64,000 bases of DNA from Saprospiraceae bacterium (GTDB lineage: Bacteria > Bacteroidota > Bacteroidia > Chitinophagales > Saprospiraceae): NCBI GenBank assembly GCA_020436935.1, contig JAGQWX010000015.1:31228-95227 (forward strand). The letters are read 5' to 3'. Made by a program: the position numbers and the translations under genes. Under the pieces are notes generated by a model, which saw only the letters and a list, made by a program, of their open reading frames with translations, searched no databases and was not told the DNA's origin. Position 1 is the first letter of the stretch. Each line of letters starts with the position of its first letter. Positions 48,270-55,745 of the stretch are shown in pieces.

Positions 48270-48335
48270 TTATTACCTTTCGGATGAGACCATTTACGCT
48301 TCTATTTTGCAAATTAAATACAATTCTGCGTTGTT

Positions 48336-48376
48336 AATTGAGTGATCCCTAAATCATTTGTAAGGATCACTCAATT
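48336..48376 (-). terminator. Hairpin downstream of lipoprotein A
   Basis: Perfect 13-bp stem AATTGAGTGATCC (48336-48348) / GGATCACTCAATT (48364-48376), 15-nt loop. The T run is weak on the minus strand, so it may act as a processing or attenuating hairpin rather than a full terminator. A copy lies at 51432. Confidence 0.6.
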
Positions 48377-48450
48377 TTACGCTTTGACAAGCCTAGTATC
48401 AAAATTAACAATTATCCTACTGGACCATAGGATGTTTCAATCTCTCTCCA

Positions 48451-48987
48451 CTATTTAAAACGGCGCACCGGTATATCCAAGACTTCTCCTTCTAATACAA
48501 GTCTGGATAGTCCTAGATCTTTAGTGATATCATTTTTATCATGGTCTCTGATTAATACCATTCTTAGTGAAATAGATATTTTCCTTTTACTGATATCTTC
48601 GAGAATAAAAAATTGACTTTTATCCATTGTATCTAAGTAATAATGGGTACTGACAATATCCGATTGGTCGAACATTCCATAAATAACAGTGCAGTTTTCA
48701 GCACACCTTCCATCCGAACCATCGAAGTTGAAATTACCTCTTTTTTCCTGCATTGATTTAGACAGATTCGAGATTATGCCATGATATTTTAAACGATCAA
48801 TATACATATCATAATAAATGATATATGAATCTTCATTTAATATACTGGAAATAGTAGATGAAATTGGTTGACCATTTATGGATATCATGGCATCTTTCTT
48901 AAACCAATCCCTTTCCTCAGGATCATATTCTTTGTAACAGGATGAACTTAAACACACAATAGTTAAGAATATAAAAAACTTATACAT
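48451..48987 (-). CDS. Small lipoprotein A, partner of the metalloprotease
   Basis: A 178-residue lipoprotein of a family I do not recognise: signal MYKFFIFLTIVCLSSSC, then an acidic start (YKEYDPEERDW). A conserved CAENCTVIYGMFD motif with two close cysteines sits near the middle, then HYYLDT, FFILEDISKRKISISL and the end VLDIPVRRFK. The body is probably a small beta-rich domain in the periplasm or at the outer membrane. It starts 2 bp after the stop of the secreted metalloprotease, so the two are very likely co-translated. A role as inhibitor, immunity or chaperone partner of the protease is inference. A near-copy lies at 51548. Confidence 0.75.
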   Translation of the reverse strand: MYKFFIFLTIVCLSSSCYKEYDPEERDWFKKDAMISINGQPISSTISSILNEDSYIIYYDMYIDRLKYHGIISNLSKSMQEKRGNFNFDGSDGRCAENCTVIYGMFDQSDIVSTHYYLDTMDKSQFFILEDISKRKISISLRMVLIRDHDKNDITKDLGLSRLVLEGEVLDIPVRRFK

Positions 48988-48989
48988 GC

Positions 48990-50834
48990 CTAAAACTTTA
49001 TAAGTTCTCTCGAAATTTTGGTTGTCGGATCAACTAAGACATATTTGCCTTTCGGTAAATTTGCGACATTAATATTTCCATTGTTTTCGAAATATTCTAT
49101 TTTTTGTTTTAAATTTCCTTCATTATCAAAGAGATATAGAATTCCATTACCAATTGCCGTCTTATTTAATTTTATGCTAACATTTGATCCTTCAGTTGGG
49201 TTGGGATATAAGATAATATCATCATCAATCTTTGCATCTATATTTTGTAATGTCAAATAATAAGAGCCAGAGTAGTATATTGAAGCCGTAGTATTCACTC
49301 CTACCTGCCCGGGAATTGAAGGAATGAGCTTGCCAATAACATAATAATATGAATTTGGTGGGATGCTAGGAAACGTGAATGAATAAACACCACTGGGATT
49401 TGAAGTACTTATTGTTTCTGATTTTTTAATTGTTGTTCCATAAGGATAAGGCTCTGCATACCAATTTAGGGTACACGGATATTGATCAACTTCAATGGAT
49501 GCTGTTACAGTTGTGTAGGTCCCAGGTGTTCCTGTGAATGGAGCTGCAATTTTTAAATCATAAGAGTTTTTCCATTCGCTAACGCTACAAAAACTCGAAT
49601 TTACATTGTAAGAATTATCTCTGTCTACTGTCCCTGTTGGAACACCATCAAATAAAATACTTGGGTTAGAAAAGTGAAGTTTCCTAAAATGAGAATTTAT
49701 ATCCATGATGGTTCCATTATTCTCATTAAAAGGGCCAGGCCAATGATGTCCTCTTCCTGGAAGTCCCGTATTATCATCATCATGCCGTCCGTTTAAGATA
49801 TGGCCAAGTTCATGTGTAAAAGTGGCAACCCCTCTTGATGGATGAATAATACCGCATGGTTTCGACGGATTAAATACATCTCCAACGTTGCCTGCATACA
49901 TAGACTCCATATTATCATCAAACAACATAACCACATCTGCCTTATGCGCTGTCCGTAAACTAGAAATATATGGATCAGAATTTAATATATCCGTATCTGT
50001 TTCAAAATTGCTGTGTGTAAGCGGTGTGTTTAATAAACTTTCATTTAGGAGAATTAAGGGTGTAACAAAAATTCTACCCCCAATTCCGCTGTTCGAGAAC
50101 GAAGTATTTGTTTGCGCAATTGAATTGTACATTATAGAAAAAATATTAGAATAATTATTTAATGAGCTTTGAGAATACAGCATTAAAACCTTTATTCTGC
50201 AATTGTTTGTATTCGGGCCACTTCGCTTGGTTTCTATTCGATTTGAGTTTCTTCCTCTTTTTTCAAAATTTGCCGCACAAAAAGGATTTGAAAACTTCAT
50301 TTGATCATATCTTAATATAATACTTTTTTCCTCATCCAATGCATGAATTTCATAATAATACTGATTTTCCATTGCATATCCAAAAACACCATAGCCATCA
50401 TTCATGAGTTCTAAAACTGTCCCATCCCCTAATCTCTCAAATTTGCCTTTGAAATGGTTTTTTGTTAGAGGGCTGTCAATCTCAATTCTTCTTACTTTTT
50501 CAGCCTTCTTTTTTGTGGGTAAAAAGAAATCAAAATTTTCCCCTAATTCCTCAAATCCCTTTTTGAACTTTACTACAGAATATTCAGCGACCCAGGGTTC
50601 CTTTTTCATTTTAGAGATTTTCTCCTTGTCCTTAGCTCCAAGCTCTGATTCTGGAATCACTTCAATTTGAGCGACCAAAACTTGAGCCAAAAACAAAAAG
50701 AAAATTAATAAAATAGTTGTGTTGTGTTGTGTTGTGTTGTGTTGTGTTGTGTTGTGTTTAAAAATTTCTTGCTCATTTTCTTTTGATTTAAAAATGTTAT
50801 AAAAAGGATTGAGCAACAGCCGAATATCTTTCAT
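48990..50834 (-). CDS. T9SS-exported zinc metalloprotease with a 5-bp repeat tract before the signal peptide
   Basis: A secreted reprolysin-like metalloprotease of about 614 residues. The zinc motif is THELGHILNGRHDDD near residue 341, with the Met-turn GTIMDIN. A beta-sandwich follows, then a type A sorting domain from about residue 540 (LYPNPTEGSNVSIKL, KGKYVLVDPTTK). The hydrophobic signal core is ILLIFFLFLAQVLVAQ. Directly before it, eight ACAAC units code HNTTQ repeats. In the present frame the first good ATG is at 50834, leaving a long n-region of about 40 residues. A better-placed ATG at 50776 (MSKKFL) is out of frame with eight units and would be in frame with seven or ten. The gene is AT-rich compared with gcvP. 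Confidence 0.82.
   Translation of the reverse strand: MKDIRLLLNPFYNIFKSKENEQEIFKHNTTQHNTTQHNTTILLIFFLFLAQVLVAQIEVIPESELGAKDKEKISKMKKEPWVAEYSVVKFKKGFEELGENFDFFLPTKKKAEKVRRIEIDSPLTKNHFKGKFERLGDGTVLELMNDGYGVFGYAMENQYYYEIHALDEEKSIILRYDQMKFSNPFCAANFEKRGRNSNRIETKRSGPNTNNCRIKVLMLYSQSSLNNYSNIFSIMYNSIAQTNTSFSNSGIGGRIFVTPLILLNESLLNTPLTHSNFETDTDILNSDPYISSLRTAHKADVVMLFDDNMESMYAGNVGDVFNPSKPCGIIHPSRGVATFTHELGHILNGRHDDDNTGLPGRGHHWPGPFNENNGTIMDINSHFRKLHFSNPSILFDGVPTGTVDRDNSYNVNSSFCSVSEWKNSYDLKIAAPFTGTPGTYTTVTASIEVDQYPCTLNWYAEPYPYGTTIKKSETISTSNPSGVYSFTFPSIPPNSYYYVIGKLIPSIPGQVGVNTTASIYYSGSYYLTLQNIDAKIDDDIILYPNPTEGSNVSIKLNKTAIGNGILYLFDNEGNLKQKIEYFENNGNINVANLPKGKYVLVDPTTKISRELIKF
50716..50758 (-). repeat. Pentanucleotide tandem repeat (ACAAC x8)
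   Basis: Eight full copies of ACAAC on the minus strand (GTTGT on the plus) plus a three-base partial copy, without interruption. It sits inside the 5' end of the metalloprotease gene. Five is not a multiple of three, so each gain or loss changes the frame. Confidence 0.95.
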
Positions 50835-51105
50835 AAGTGTTTTCAATATTTCACCACAGGGCCCTGATTTTTTGGGTAAAATTTCAAGAGAAAATATGAC
50901 AGATATTATTCTGATGCTATAATGATACCCAATATATATAAATATTTCTCTTGCTGTCAATAGGCCTATAAAACTTTAACATTATTCCAAGAAAGATGAA
51001 TTTGATTCAAGCATGCAAATATCTAGCGGACACTCTTGCATGACCCGTTGGCTGGATCATTGAGGACTTTCATCTCTTAGGTTATAGACATGCATGGCAC
51101 ACATT

Positions 51106-51142
51106 AAAAAGGGGATTGATCGAAGTGACCAATCCCCTTTTT
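51106..51142. terminator. Terminator at the end of the upstream lipoprotein block
   Basis: Perfect 13-bp stem AAAAAGGGGATTG (51106-51118) / CAATCCCCTTTTT (51130-51142). Similar to the gcvP terminator at 48013 and at the same place relative to the truncated frame, so it is part of the repeated architecture. Confidence 0.85.
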
Positions 51143-51148
51143 TAATCT

Positions 51149-51364
51149 TTAAGATTGACGCCTCAAGGGGCATCTGATTTCAGAAATATTGCTGATTTTG
51201 TATTCCCGGGCACCAGGAACATAGGTTCCCGTATGGTCTATGTCAGACTTTTTTTTGAAATGCGTATCAATATTAAATTTTAAAGTTCGCCACCTTGTGT
51301 CTGTAAACTTGAGCTCATTTATAGACAGGGTATCCAATTGATATATTGTTGATGTACTTCGCAT
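51149..51364 (-). pseudogene. 5'-truncated lipoprotein copy B'
   Basis: Second copy of the 71-codon C-terminal fragment, here with an ATG start. It differs from the copy at 48054 by two residues (S to R, A to T), with about five silent or start-codon changes. As in the first copy, the signal peptide and cysteine motif are absent. It may be a remnant carried along by the duplication or a small protein in its own right. Confidence 0.6.
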
Positions 51365-51431
51365 TTATTGCCTTTCGGATGAGACCTTTTACGCTTCTAT
51401 TTTGCAAATTATAAAATAATTGTGAGTTGTT

Positions 51432-51474
51432 AAATTGAGTGATCCCTAAATCGTTTGTAAGGATCACTCAATTT
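51432..51474 (-). terminator. Hairpin downstream of lipoprotein B
   Basis: Perfect 14-bp stem AAATTGAGTGATCC (51432-51445) / GGATCACTCAATTT (51461-51474). Counterpart of the hairpin at 48336. Confidence 0.6.
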
Positions 51475-51547
51475 CACGCTTTGACTAGCCTAGTATCAAA
51501 ATTAGCAATTATCCTGTTGGACCATAGGATGCTTCAATCTCTTTCGA

Positions 51548-52084
51548 CTATTTAAAACGGCGCACCGGTATATCCAAGACTTCTCCTTCTAATACAAGTC
51601 TAGATAGTCCTAGATCTTTAGTGATATCATTTGTATCATGGTCTCTGATTAATGCCATTCTTAGTGAAATAGATATTTTCCTTTTACTGATATCTTCCAG
51701 AATAAAAAATTGACTTTTATCGTTGGTATCTAAGTAATAATGGGTACTGGCTATATCCGATTGGTCGAACATTCCATAAATAAGAGTGCAGTTTTCAGCA
51801 CACCTTCCATCCGAACCATCGAAGTTGAAATTACCTCTTTTTTCCTGCCTTGATTTAGGCAGATTCGAGATTATGCCATGATATTTTAAAAGATCAATAT
51901 ACATATCATAATAAATAATATATGAATCTTCTTTTAATATACAGGATATAGTACATGGAATTGGATGACCATTTATGGATATAATGGCATCTTCCTTATG
52001 CCAATCCCTTTCCTCAGGATCATATTCTTTGTAACAGGATGAACTTAAACACACAATAGTTAAGAATATAAAAAACTTATTCAT
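51548..52084 (-). CDS. Small lipoprotein B, near-copy of lipoprotein A
   Basis: A 178-residue lipoprotein (signal MNKFFIFLTIVCLSSSC) that matches lipoprotein A along its whole length with about 17 substitutions, several of them radical (R to L, M to R, F to H) and two giving new cysteines. The CAENC motif, HYYLDT and the PVRRF end are kept. Unlike copy A it has no protease gene in front, only a 3' scrap of one, so it is an orphan copy. Lipid anchoring is well supported; function is unknown. Confidence 0.75.
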   Translation of the reverse strand: MNKFFIFLTIVCLSSSCYKEYDPEERDWHKEDAIISINGHPIPCTISCILKEDSYIIYYDMYIDLLKYHGIISNLPKSRQEKRGNFNFDGSDGRCAENCTLIYGMFDQSDIASTHYYLDTNDKSQFFILEDISKRKISISLRMALIRDHDTNDITKDLGLSRLVLEGEVLDIPVRRFK

Positions 52085-52086
52085 GC

Positions 52087-52143
52087 CTAAAACTTTAGAT
52101 GTTATCTCGAAATTTTGGTTGTCGGATCAACTAAGACATATTT
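52087..52143 (-). pseudogene. 3' remnant of a metalloprotease gene
   Basis: On the minus strand this reads KYVLVDPTTKISR then a stop, matching the last residues of the sorting domain of the protease at 48990. The match starts abruptly at 52143. It shows that a protease gene once preceded lipoprotein B, or that the duplication began inside it. Confidence 0.75.
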
Positions 52144-52174
52144 AAATGGAAATATTTAATCCCCTTTTTCATGT

Positions 52175-52714
52175 TTATTCAAATCTTCTCAGGGGTATGT
52201 CCAAAATTTTTCCATCCAAATCGATACTATCAAGACCCAAATGTCTGAAGTCGGGATTTCCACCCTCTGTTCTTAATAATTTCATCTTGAATGAAATTGA
52301 AATTTCCTTCTTGTTTGCATCTTCCAGGATTACAAAATGGTCATTCCTAGTGGAATCCAACATATAGGTTGCGCTTGGTGCAACATCATGTTCCTCAAAT
52401 ATACCGTATATGGTAACACAATTTTTTTTGCAAAAATTAACCTCCCCGTAATCACTTAGGGGCATTGATGTATTTTTAGGTGCTTTCACAATTTGCTGAA
52501 TTCGTACATCATATCTCAATCCATCTTTATTTAGGATAATACTTGCACTATATAGAGGATTGTCTTTGTAAGTAACACTTCTCACAGAAACCGTAAGTTC
52601 TTCACCATTCAACATGATTTTCGCGTCTTTTTTGTCCCAGTCTGGCTCAAAATAAGAGAACTCTTCGTAACAGGAGAGAAGAAAAATTGTGCAAAAACCT
52701 AGGAGATATTTCAT
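52175..52714 (-). CDS. Small lipoprotein C, diverged family member
   Basis: A 179-residue lipoprotein (MKYLLGFCTIFLLSC) related to lipoproteins A and B by the same landmarks: an acidic DW(D/F)KKDA start, NFCKKNCVTIYGIF in place of CAENCTVIYGMF, YMLDS, FVILEDANKKEISISF, and the end ILDIPLRRFE. Overall identity looks like roughly a third, so the split is much older than the A/B duplication. It is first in the minus-strand cluster. No protease gene precedes it. Confidence 0.72.
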   Translation of the reverse strand: MKYLLGFCTIFLLSCYEEFSYFEPDWDKKDAKIMLNGEELTVSVRSVTYKDNPLYSASIILNKDGLRYDVRIQQIVKAPKNTSMPLSDYGEVNFCKKNCVTIYGIFEEHDVAPSATYMLDSTRNDHFVILEDANKKEISISFKMKLLRTEGGNPDFRHLGLDSIDLDGKILDIPLRRFE

Positions 52715-53030
52715 TGAGAATTTGGTTTATTGTGCTGTCGATATGTACTCATAGATTCAGTCGAACGAGGGTTGATCAGCATTAATTTGGTTTTTAAAAA
52801 TCACTTTAAACCAACCCTGATCTTAAATGGTTTATAGAAGTCTAACGTCTTTTGGTTGTTGAGGATTGCATCGTCTTTGTACTTTGCATTTATTACTCTT
52901 GAGGTAGCCAAAAACACCAAAACCCTTCCCATTTGAATGTTTTACACCCGTCCGCCCTTATGAATATGGTGTACCTTGGACCAAACTTTAAGTGATATCA
53001 AACGGAAATATTCAAATCATTAAAACCGGC
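52715..53030. other. Divergent interval between lipoprotein C and GH44
   Basis: About 315 bp without a gene. Signals for both directions must lie here, but I see no perfect TAnnTTTG box. Confidence 0.45.
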
Positions 53031-54926
53031 ATGAAAACTTATACACTATTTGCGGTCGTGGTGCTGCTGCCACTCGTTGCCCGCGGCCAGGACATTCAAA
53101 TTTCCATCAATGCTAATGGGCCAAAGCACCTCATCTCACCTTACTTGTTTGGGAAAAATAATGTCTTACCCAGCACTTATCTCAACAATGGGGGCGACGA
53201 AGAAGTCATAAGGGCACGGGAGGCCGGTCTGAAAATAGTAAGACAAGGCGGTGGCAACAACAGCACAAAATACAATTGGCGGAATAAAATATCGAGTCAT
53301 CCCGACTGGTACAACAATGTCTATGTCAATGACTGGGATGCTGCAGCTGCCAATCTGCGTGATCAGCTTCCTGGTGTGCAAGGCATGTGGTCTTTCCAGC
53401 TTTTGGGTAAAGTGGCGGCAAATACTCAAAACAACTTCAATGACTGGGGCTATAACCGTTCCCAATGGTGGCAGGGCGTCCATCAAAATCTTGCCGGTGG
53501 TGGAGTCGTCAATCCAAATGGGGCTGGGAAAGCACTGACAGAGGGAAATCCTGCTTTGTATCTCAAAGATTGGCCCGCAGATTCTACCGTGGCGATTCTT
53601 GATCACTGGTTTGGAGAAAATGGCCTCTCGTACGATCCTCAATTTTATCAGTTTTGGAGCATGGACAATGAGCCCGAGATTTGGCAGGGCACACACGATG
53701 ATGTGATGAAAAGCCAGATACCCGCCGAAGAATTTATGCAGCGGTATTTCAAAGTCGCCAAAGCAGCAAGGGCTAAATTTCCTGACATCAAATTACTGGG
53801 ACCGGTACCTGCCAATGAATGGCAATGGTACCGTTATGGCAATGAAGAAATCGTCTGGAAAGGCAAAAAATATCCATGGCTGGAATACTTTATCCTCAGG
53901 ATCGCAGAAGAAGAGGCTGCTTCAGGTATAAAATTGCTGGATGTGCTGGACATCCACTACTATCCTTCGAGCAGTGATCCGTTACAGTTGTTGCAATTTC
54001 CACGCGTATTTTTTGATAAAAGCTACGATTATCCGGAAGCCAATGGGGTGAAAACTGTGGAAGGTGGCTGGAACAACAGCATCACCAAAGAATACATTTT
54101 CGAGCGGTGCAGGGAGTGGCTTACCAAGTATAAAGGTGTGAATCATGGTGTCGGTCTGGGCATGACCGAATACGGCATCAACACCTCCAATGCAGACGTG
54201 CAGGCTTTATTTTATGCGTCGATGCTGGGAGAATTTATGAAAAACAAGGTTGAGGTTTTTACTCCATGGAGCTGGAGCCCGGGCATGTGGGAAACCGTAC
54301 ATCTTTTCAGTAGATATGGCCTGGAAAATTTCCTGACAATAAATGGAGGTGATCAACAGCTGGTTTCTGCCTATCCTACCATCAATGCATCTGAAGACTC
54401 TATGGTCATATTTTTCGTGAATCGCGATCTCAATGCGTCCAAAAACATCAGTCTGACTTTGGAAGGTTTTGTGCCCACCACTACTTCAAACCTTTACTCC
54501 CTTTCTAAACTGCCTTCCGGAGAAACCTTCATGTCACATACAGACAATGCACTGAAGACAAATACCATCAGCAGCCCTTCTTCCACGATCAACATTACCC
54601 TCGAAGCCTTGTCTGTAAATGCTCTCGTATTAAAATCGCAAACAACAGCTATAAATGCAACACTCGTCAATAATCCTGACATCAACATTTATCCCAACCC
54701 AGGAACGGGCTCTTATGTGATCGATCTTCAAAACATCTCATCTGCGGTAAAAATGGTAGAAGTCTATAATGTTTCAGGTCAGATGATCGCAATTCAACCG
54801 CATGAAAAGTTGGTCAGTCAAAAAAGTATAACATTGGACCTTTCTCAACAATCAAACGGAATTTACTTCATCAAGCTGGTGACAGACAAGGGACCATACT
54901 TTAAAAAGATCGCCTTGCATAAATAG
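53031..54926 (+). CDS. GH44 endo-beta-glucanase/xyloglucanase with T9SS sorting domain
   Basis: A secreted glycoside hydrolase of 631 residues. I start at the ATG at 53031, giving the signal MKTYTLFAVVVLLPLVARGQ. The GH44 barrel has the acid/base Glu214 in WSMDNEPEIW, DVLDIHYYPSSS, and the likely nucleophile Glu380 in GMTEYGIN. A beta-sandwich follows, then a type A sorting domain (INIYPNPGTGSYVIDL) for export through T9SS and attachment to the surface. GH44 enzymes cut internal bonds in cellulose, xyloglucan and related beta-glucans. A terminator lies just downstream. Confidence 0.9.
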   Translation: MKTYTLFAVVVLLPLVARGQDIQISINANGPKHLISPYLFGKNNVLPSTYLNNGGDEEVIRAREAGLKIVRQGGGNNSTKYNWRNKISSHPDWYNNVYVNDWDAAAANLRDQLPGVQGMWSFQLLGKVAANTQNNFNDWGYNRSQWWQGVHQNLAGGGVVNPNGAGKALTEGNPALYLKDWPADSTVAILDHWFGENGLSYDPQFYQFWSMDNEPEIWQGTHDDVMKSQIPAEEFMQRYFKVAKAARAKFPDIKLLGPVPANEWQWYRYGNEEIVWKGKKYPWLEYFILRIAEEEAASGIKLLDVLDIHYYPSSSDPLQLLQFPRVFFDKSYDYPEANGVKTVEGGWNNSITKEYIFERCREWLTKYKGVNHGVGLGMTEYGINTSNADVQALFYASMLGEFMKNKVEVFTPWSWSPGMWETVHLFSRYGLENFLTINGGDQQLVSAYPTINASEDSMVIFFVNRDLNASKNISLTLEGFVPTTTSNLYSLSKLPSGETFMSHTDNALKTNTISSPSSTINITLEALSVNALVLKSQTTAINATLVNNPDINIYPNPGTGSYVIDLQNISSAVKMVEVYNVSGQMIAIQPHEKLVSQKSITLDLSQQSNGIYFIKLVTDKGPYFKKIALHK

Positions 54927-54955
54927 TTATTATCTCCCCGAAGTTGACTAAAATT

Positions 54956-54993
54956 AAAAAGGCATGCATCCATAGGGAGACATGCCTTTTTTT
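54956..54993. terminator. Two-way terminator between GH44 and the 55010 gene
   Basis: Perfect 11-bp stem AAAAAGGCATG (54956-54966) / CATGCCTTTTT (54981-54991) with T runs on both strands. Serves both convergent genes. Confidence 0.88.
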
Positions 54994-55009
54994 ATATCAT
55001 TTACTGATT

Positions 55010-55606
55010 CTACTTAGACATTTCGCTCAATTTGGCGTTGAAGTTTTTCATACTCTCTTTAGCAATTTTTTCTGCATATCCGAGTTTTTCTTCGGCCGAT
55101 TCATCCAGGTTGAAGGCCAGCATAAACACATAATTGTTGCCGATTCTCCAATAATATTGCCCCAATCTTTCGTTATAAACACCATCATCCCCGGCTGCGG
55201 TAAATGCTTTAAAGTTCTCAACACCTTCAGCTGATCCGGCATTGCCTTGCTTCATACCATTGATGTATTCTGTCGCCCAAACCGGAGTTTCCGCCTCAAA
55301 AGGATTCTTCATAACTTGGAGCATCATTCCAGCATTTGGTTTTGTTGCACTTGTCCACTGGAAAAAACAACCATTTGCAGTCTCTGTATCAGCGCCTGTT
55401 CTGCTGTAATATGAAAACTCATCTGCTTTGATGTTTTTGACCAAAAATTCCTTGCTTATAAGATCGCAAGCATTCAGTTTAGGTAAATCTTTCACCGCAA
55501 TAATTTCCTTGGAAAGATCTTTGCCTTTGATGGCAGCTGCTTCGTCTTTGCATGCTATGAACAAGGTTCCAAGCAATAAGAAATATACAAATACCTTAAG
55601 ATTCAT
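55010..55606 (-). CDS. Lipoprotein of unknown function (198 aa)
   Basis: A lipoprotein starting at the ATG at 55606 (signal MNLKVFVYFLLLGTLFIAC). The body begins with NACDLISKEFLVKNI, has one more cysteine in NGCFFQWTSATKP, and ends with a helix rich in Lys and Glu. I do not recognise the family; the early CDLIS segment followed by a short beta region recalls small exported lipoproteins found singly across the phylum. It has a good promoter match directly upstream and a terminator downstream, so it is a single-gene unit. Confidence 0.7.
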   Translation of the reverse strand: MNLKVFVYFLLLGTLFIACKDEAAAIKGKDLSKEIIAVKDLPKLNACDLISKEFLVKNIKADEFSYYSRTGADTETANGCFFQWTSATKPNAGMMLQVMKNPFEAETPVWATEYINGMKQGNAGSAEGVENFKAFTAAGDDGVYNERLGQYYWRIGNNYVFMLAFNLDESAEEKLGYAEKIAKESMKNFNAKLSEMSK

Positions 55607-55621
55607 TTTTAAAAATTTGTG

Positions 55622-55650
55622 CAAAAATAGTATTTTTTAATGCACTTCAA
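55622..55650 (-). promoter_or_regulatory. Promoter for the 55010 lipoprotein
   Basis: TTG at 55648-55650, an 18-bp spacer, then TATTTTTG at 55622-55629 on the minus strand. Good match to the Bacteroidota consensus; the leader would be about 10-15 nt. Confidence 0.55.
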
Positions 55651-55693
55651 GGTTTTTTGCAAAGTGTGGTATAATTTTCTTAGTCCGAGGCAG

Positions 55694-55723
55694 TTGTTGT
55701 CCCCGCGATACCCATTAGTTTTG
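55694..55723 (+). promoter_or_regulatory. Promoter for the ClC-rnhB genes
   Basis: TTG at 55694-55696, a 19-bp spacer, then TAGTTTTG at 55716-55723, a perfect TAnnTTTG. It ends 22 bp before the ATG at 55746. Confidence 0.52.
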
Positions 55724-55745
55724 ATCATTGTTGTAGCTTTAAGGC

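Larger units (their letters stand above)
48057..49046. repeat. Long direct repeat, copy A (~1 kb)
   Basis: Matches 51152-52143 in the same orientation at about 95% identity by eye. It contains the truncated frame, the hairpin at 48336, the full lipoprotein gene and the last ~55 bp of the metalloprotease gene. It ends abruptly inside the protease sorting domain, at the shared ACATATTT. Confidence 0.88.
51152..52143. repeat. Long direct repeat, copy B (~1 kb)
   Basis: Second copy of the 48057-49046 segment, about 3.1 kb away, same orientation. It includes the last bases of the protease gene but not the rest of it. Confidence 0.88.

Noticed and set aside
50716..50758. CRISPR or other array
   Set aside because: The units are 5 bp with no spacers; it is a simple tandem repeat inside a coding region.
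48336..51474. Integron-like gene cassettes, because small genes alternate with hairpins
   Set aside because: No integrase and no attC core sites; the hairpins are duplicated as part of a larger direct repeat.
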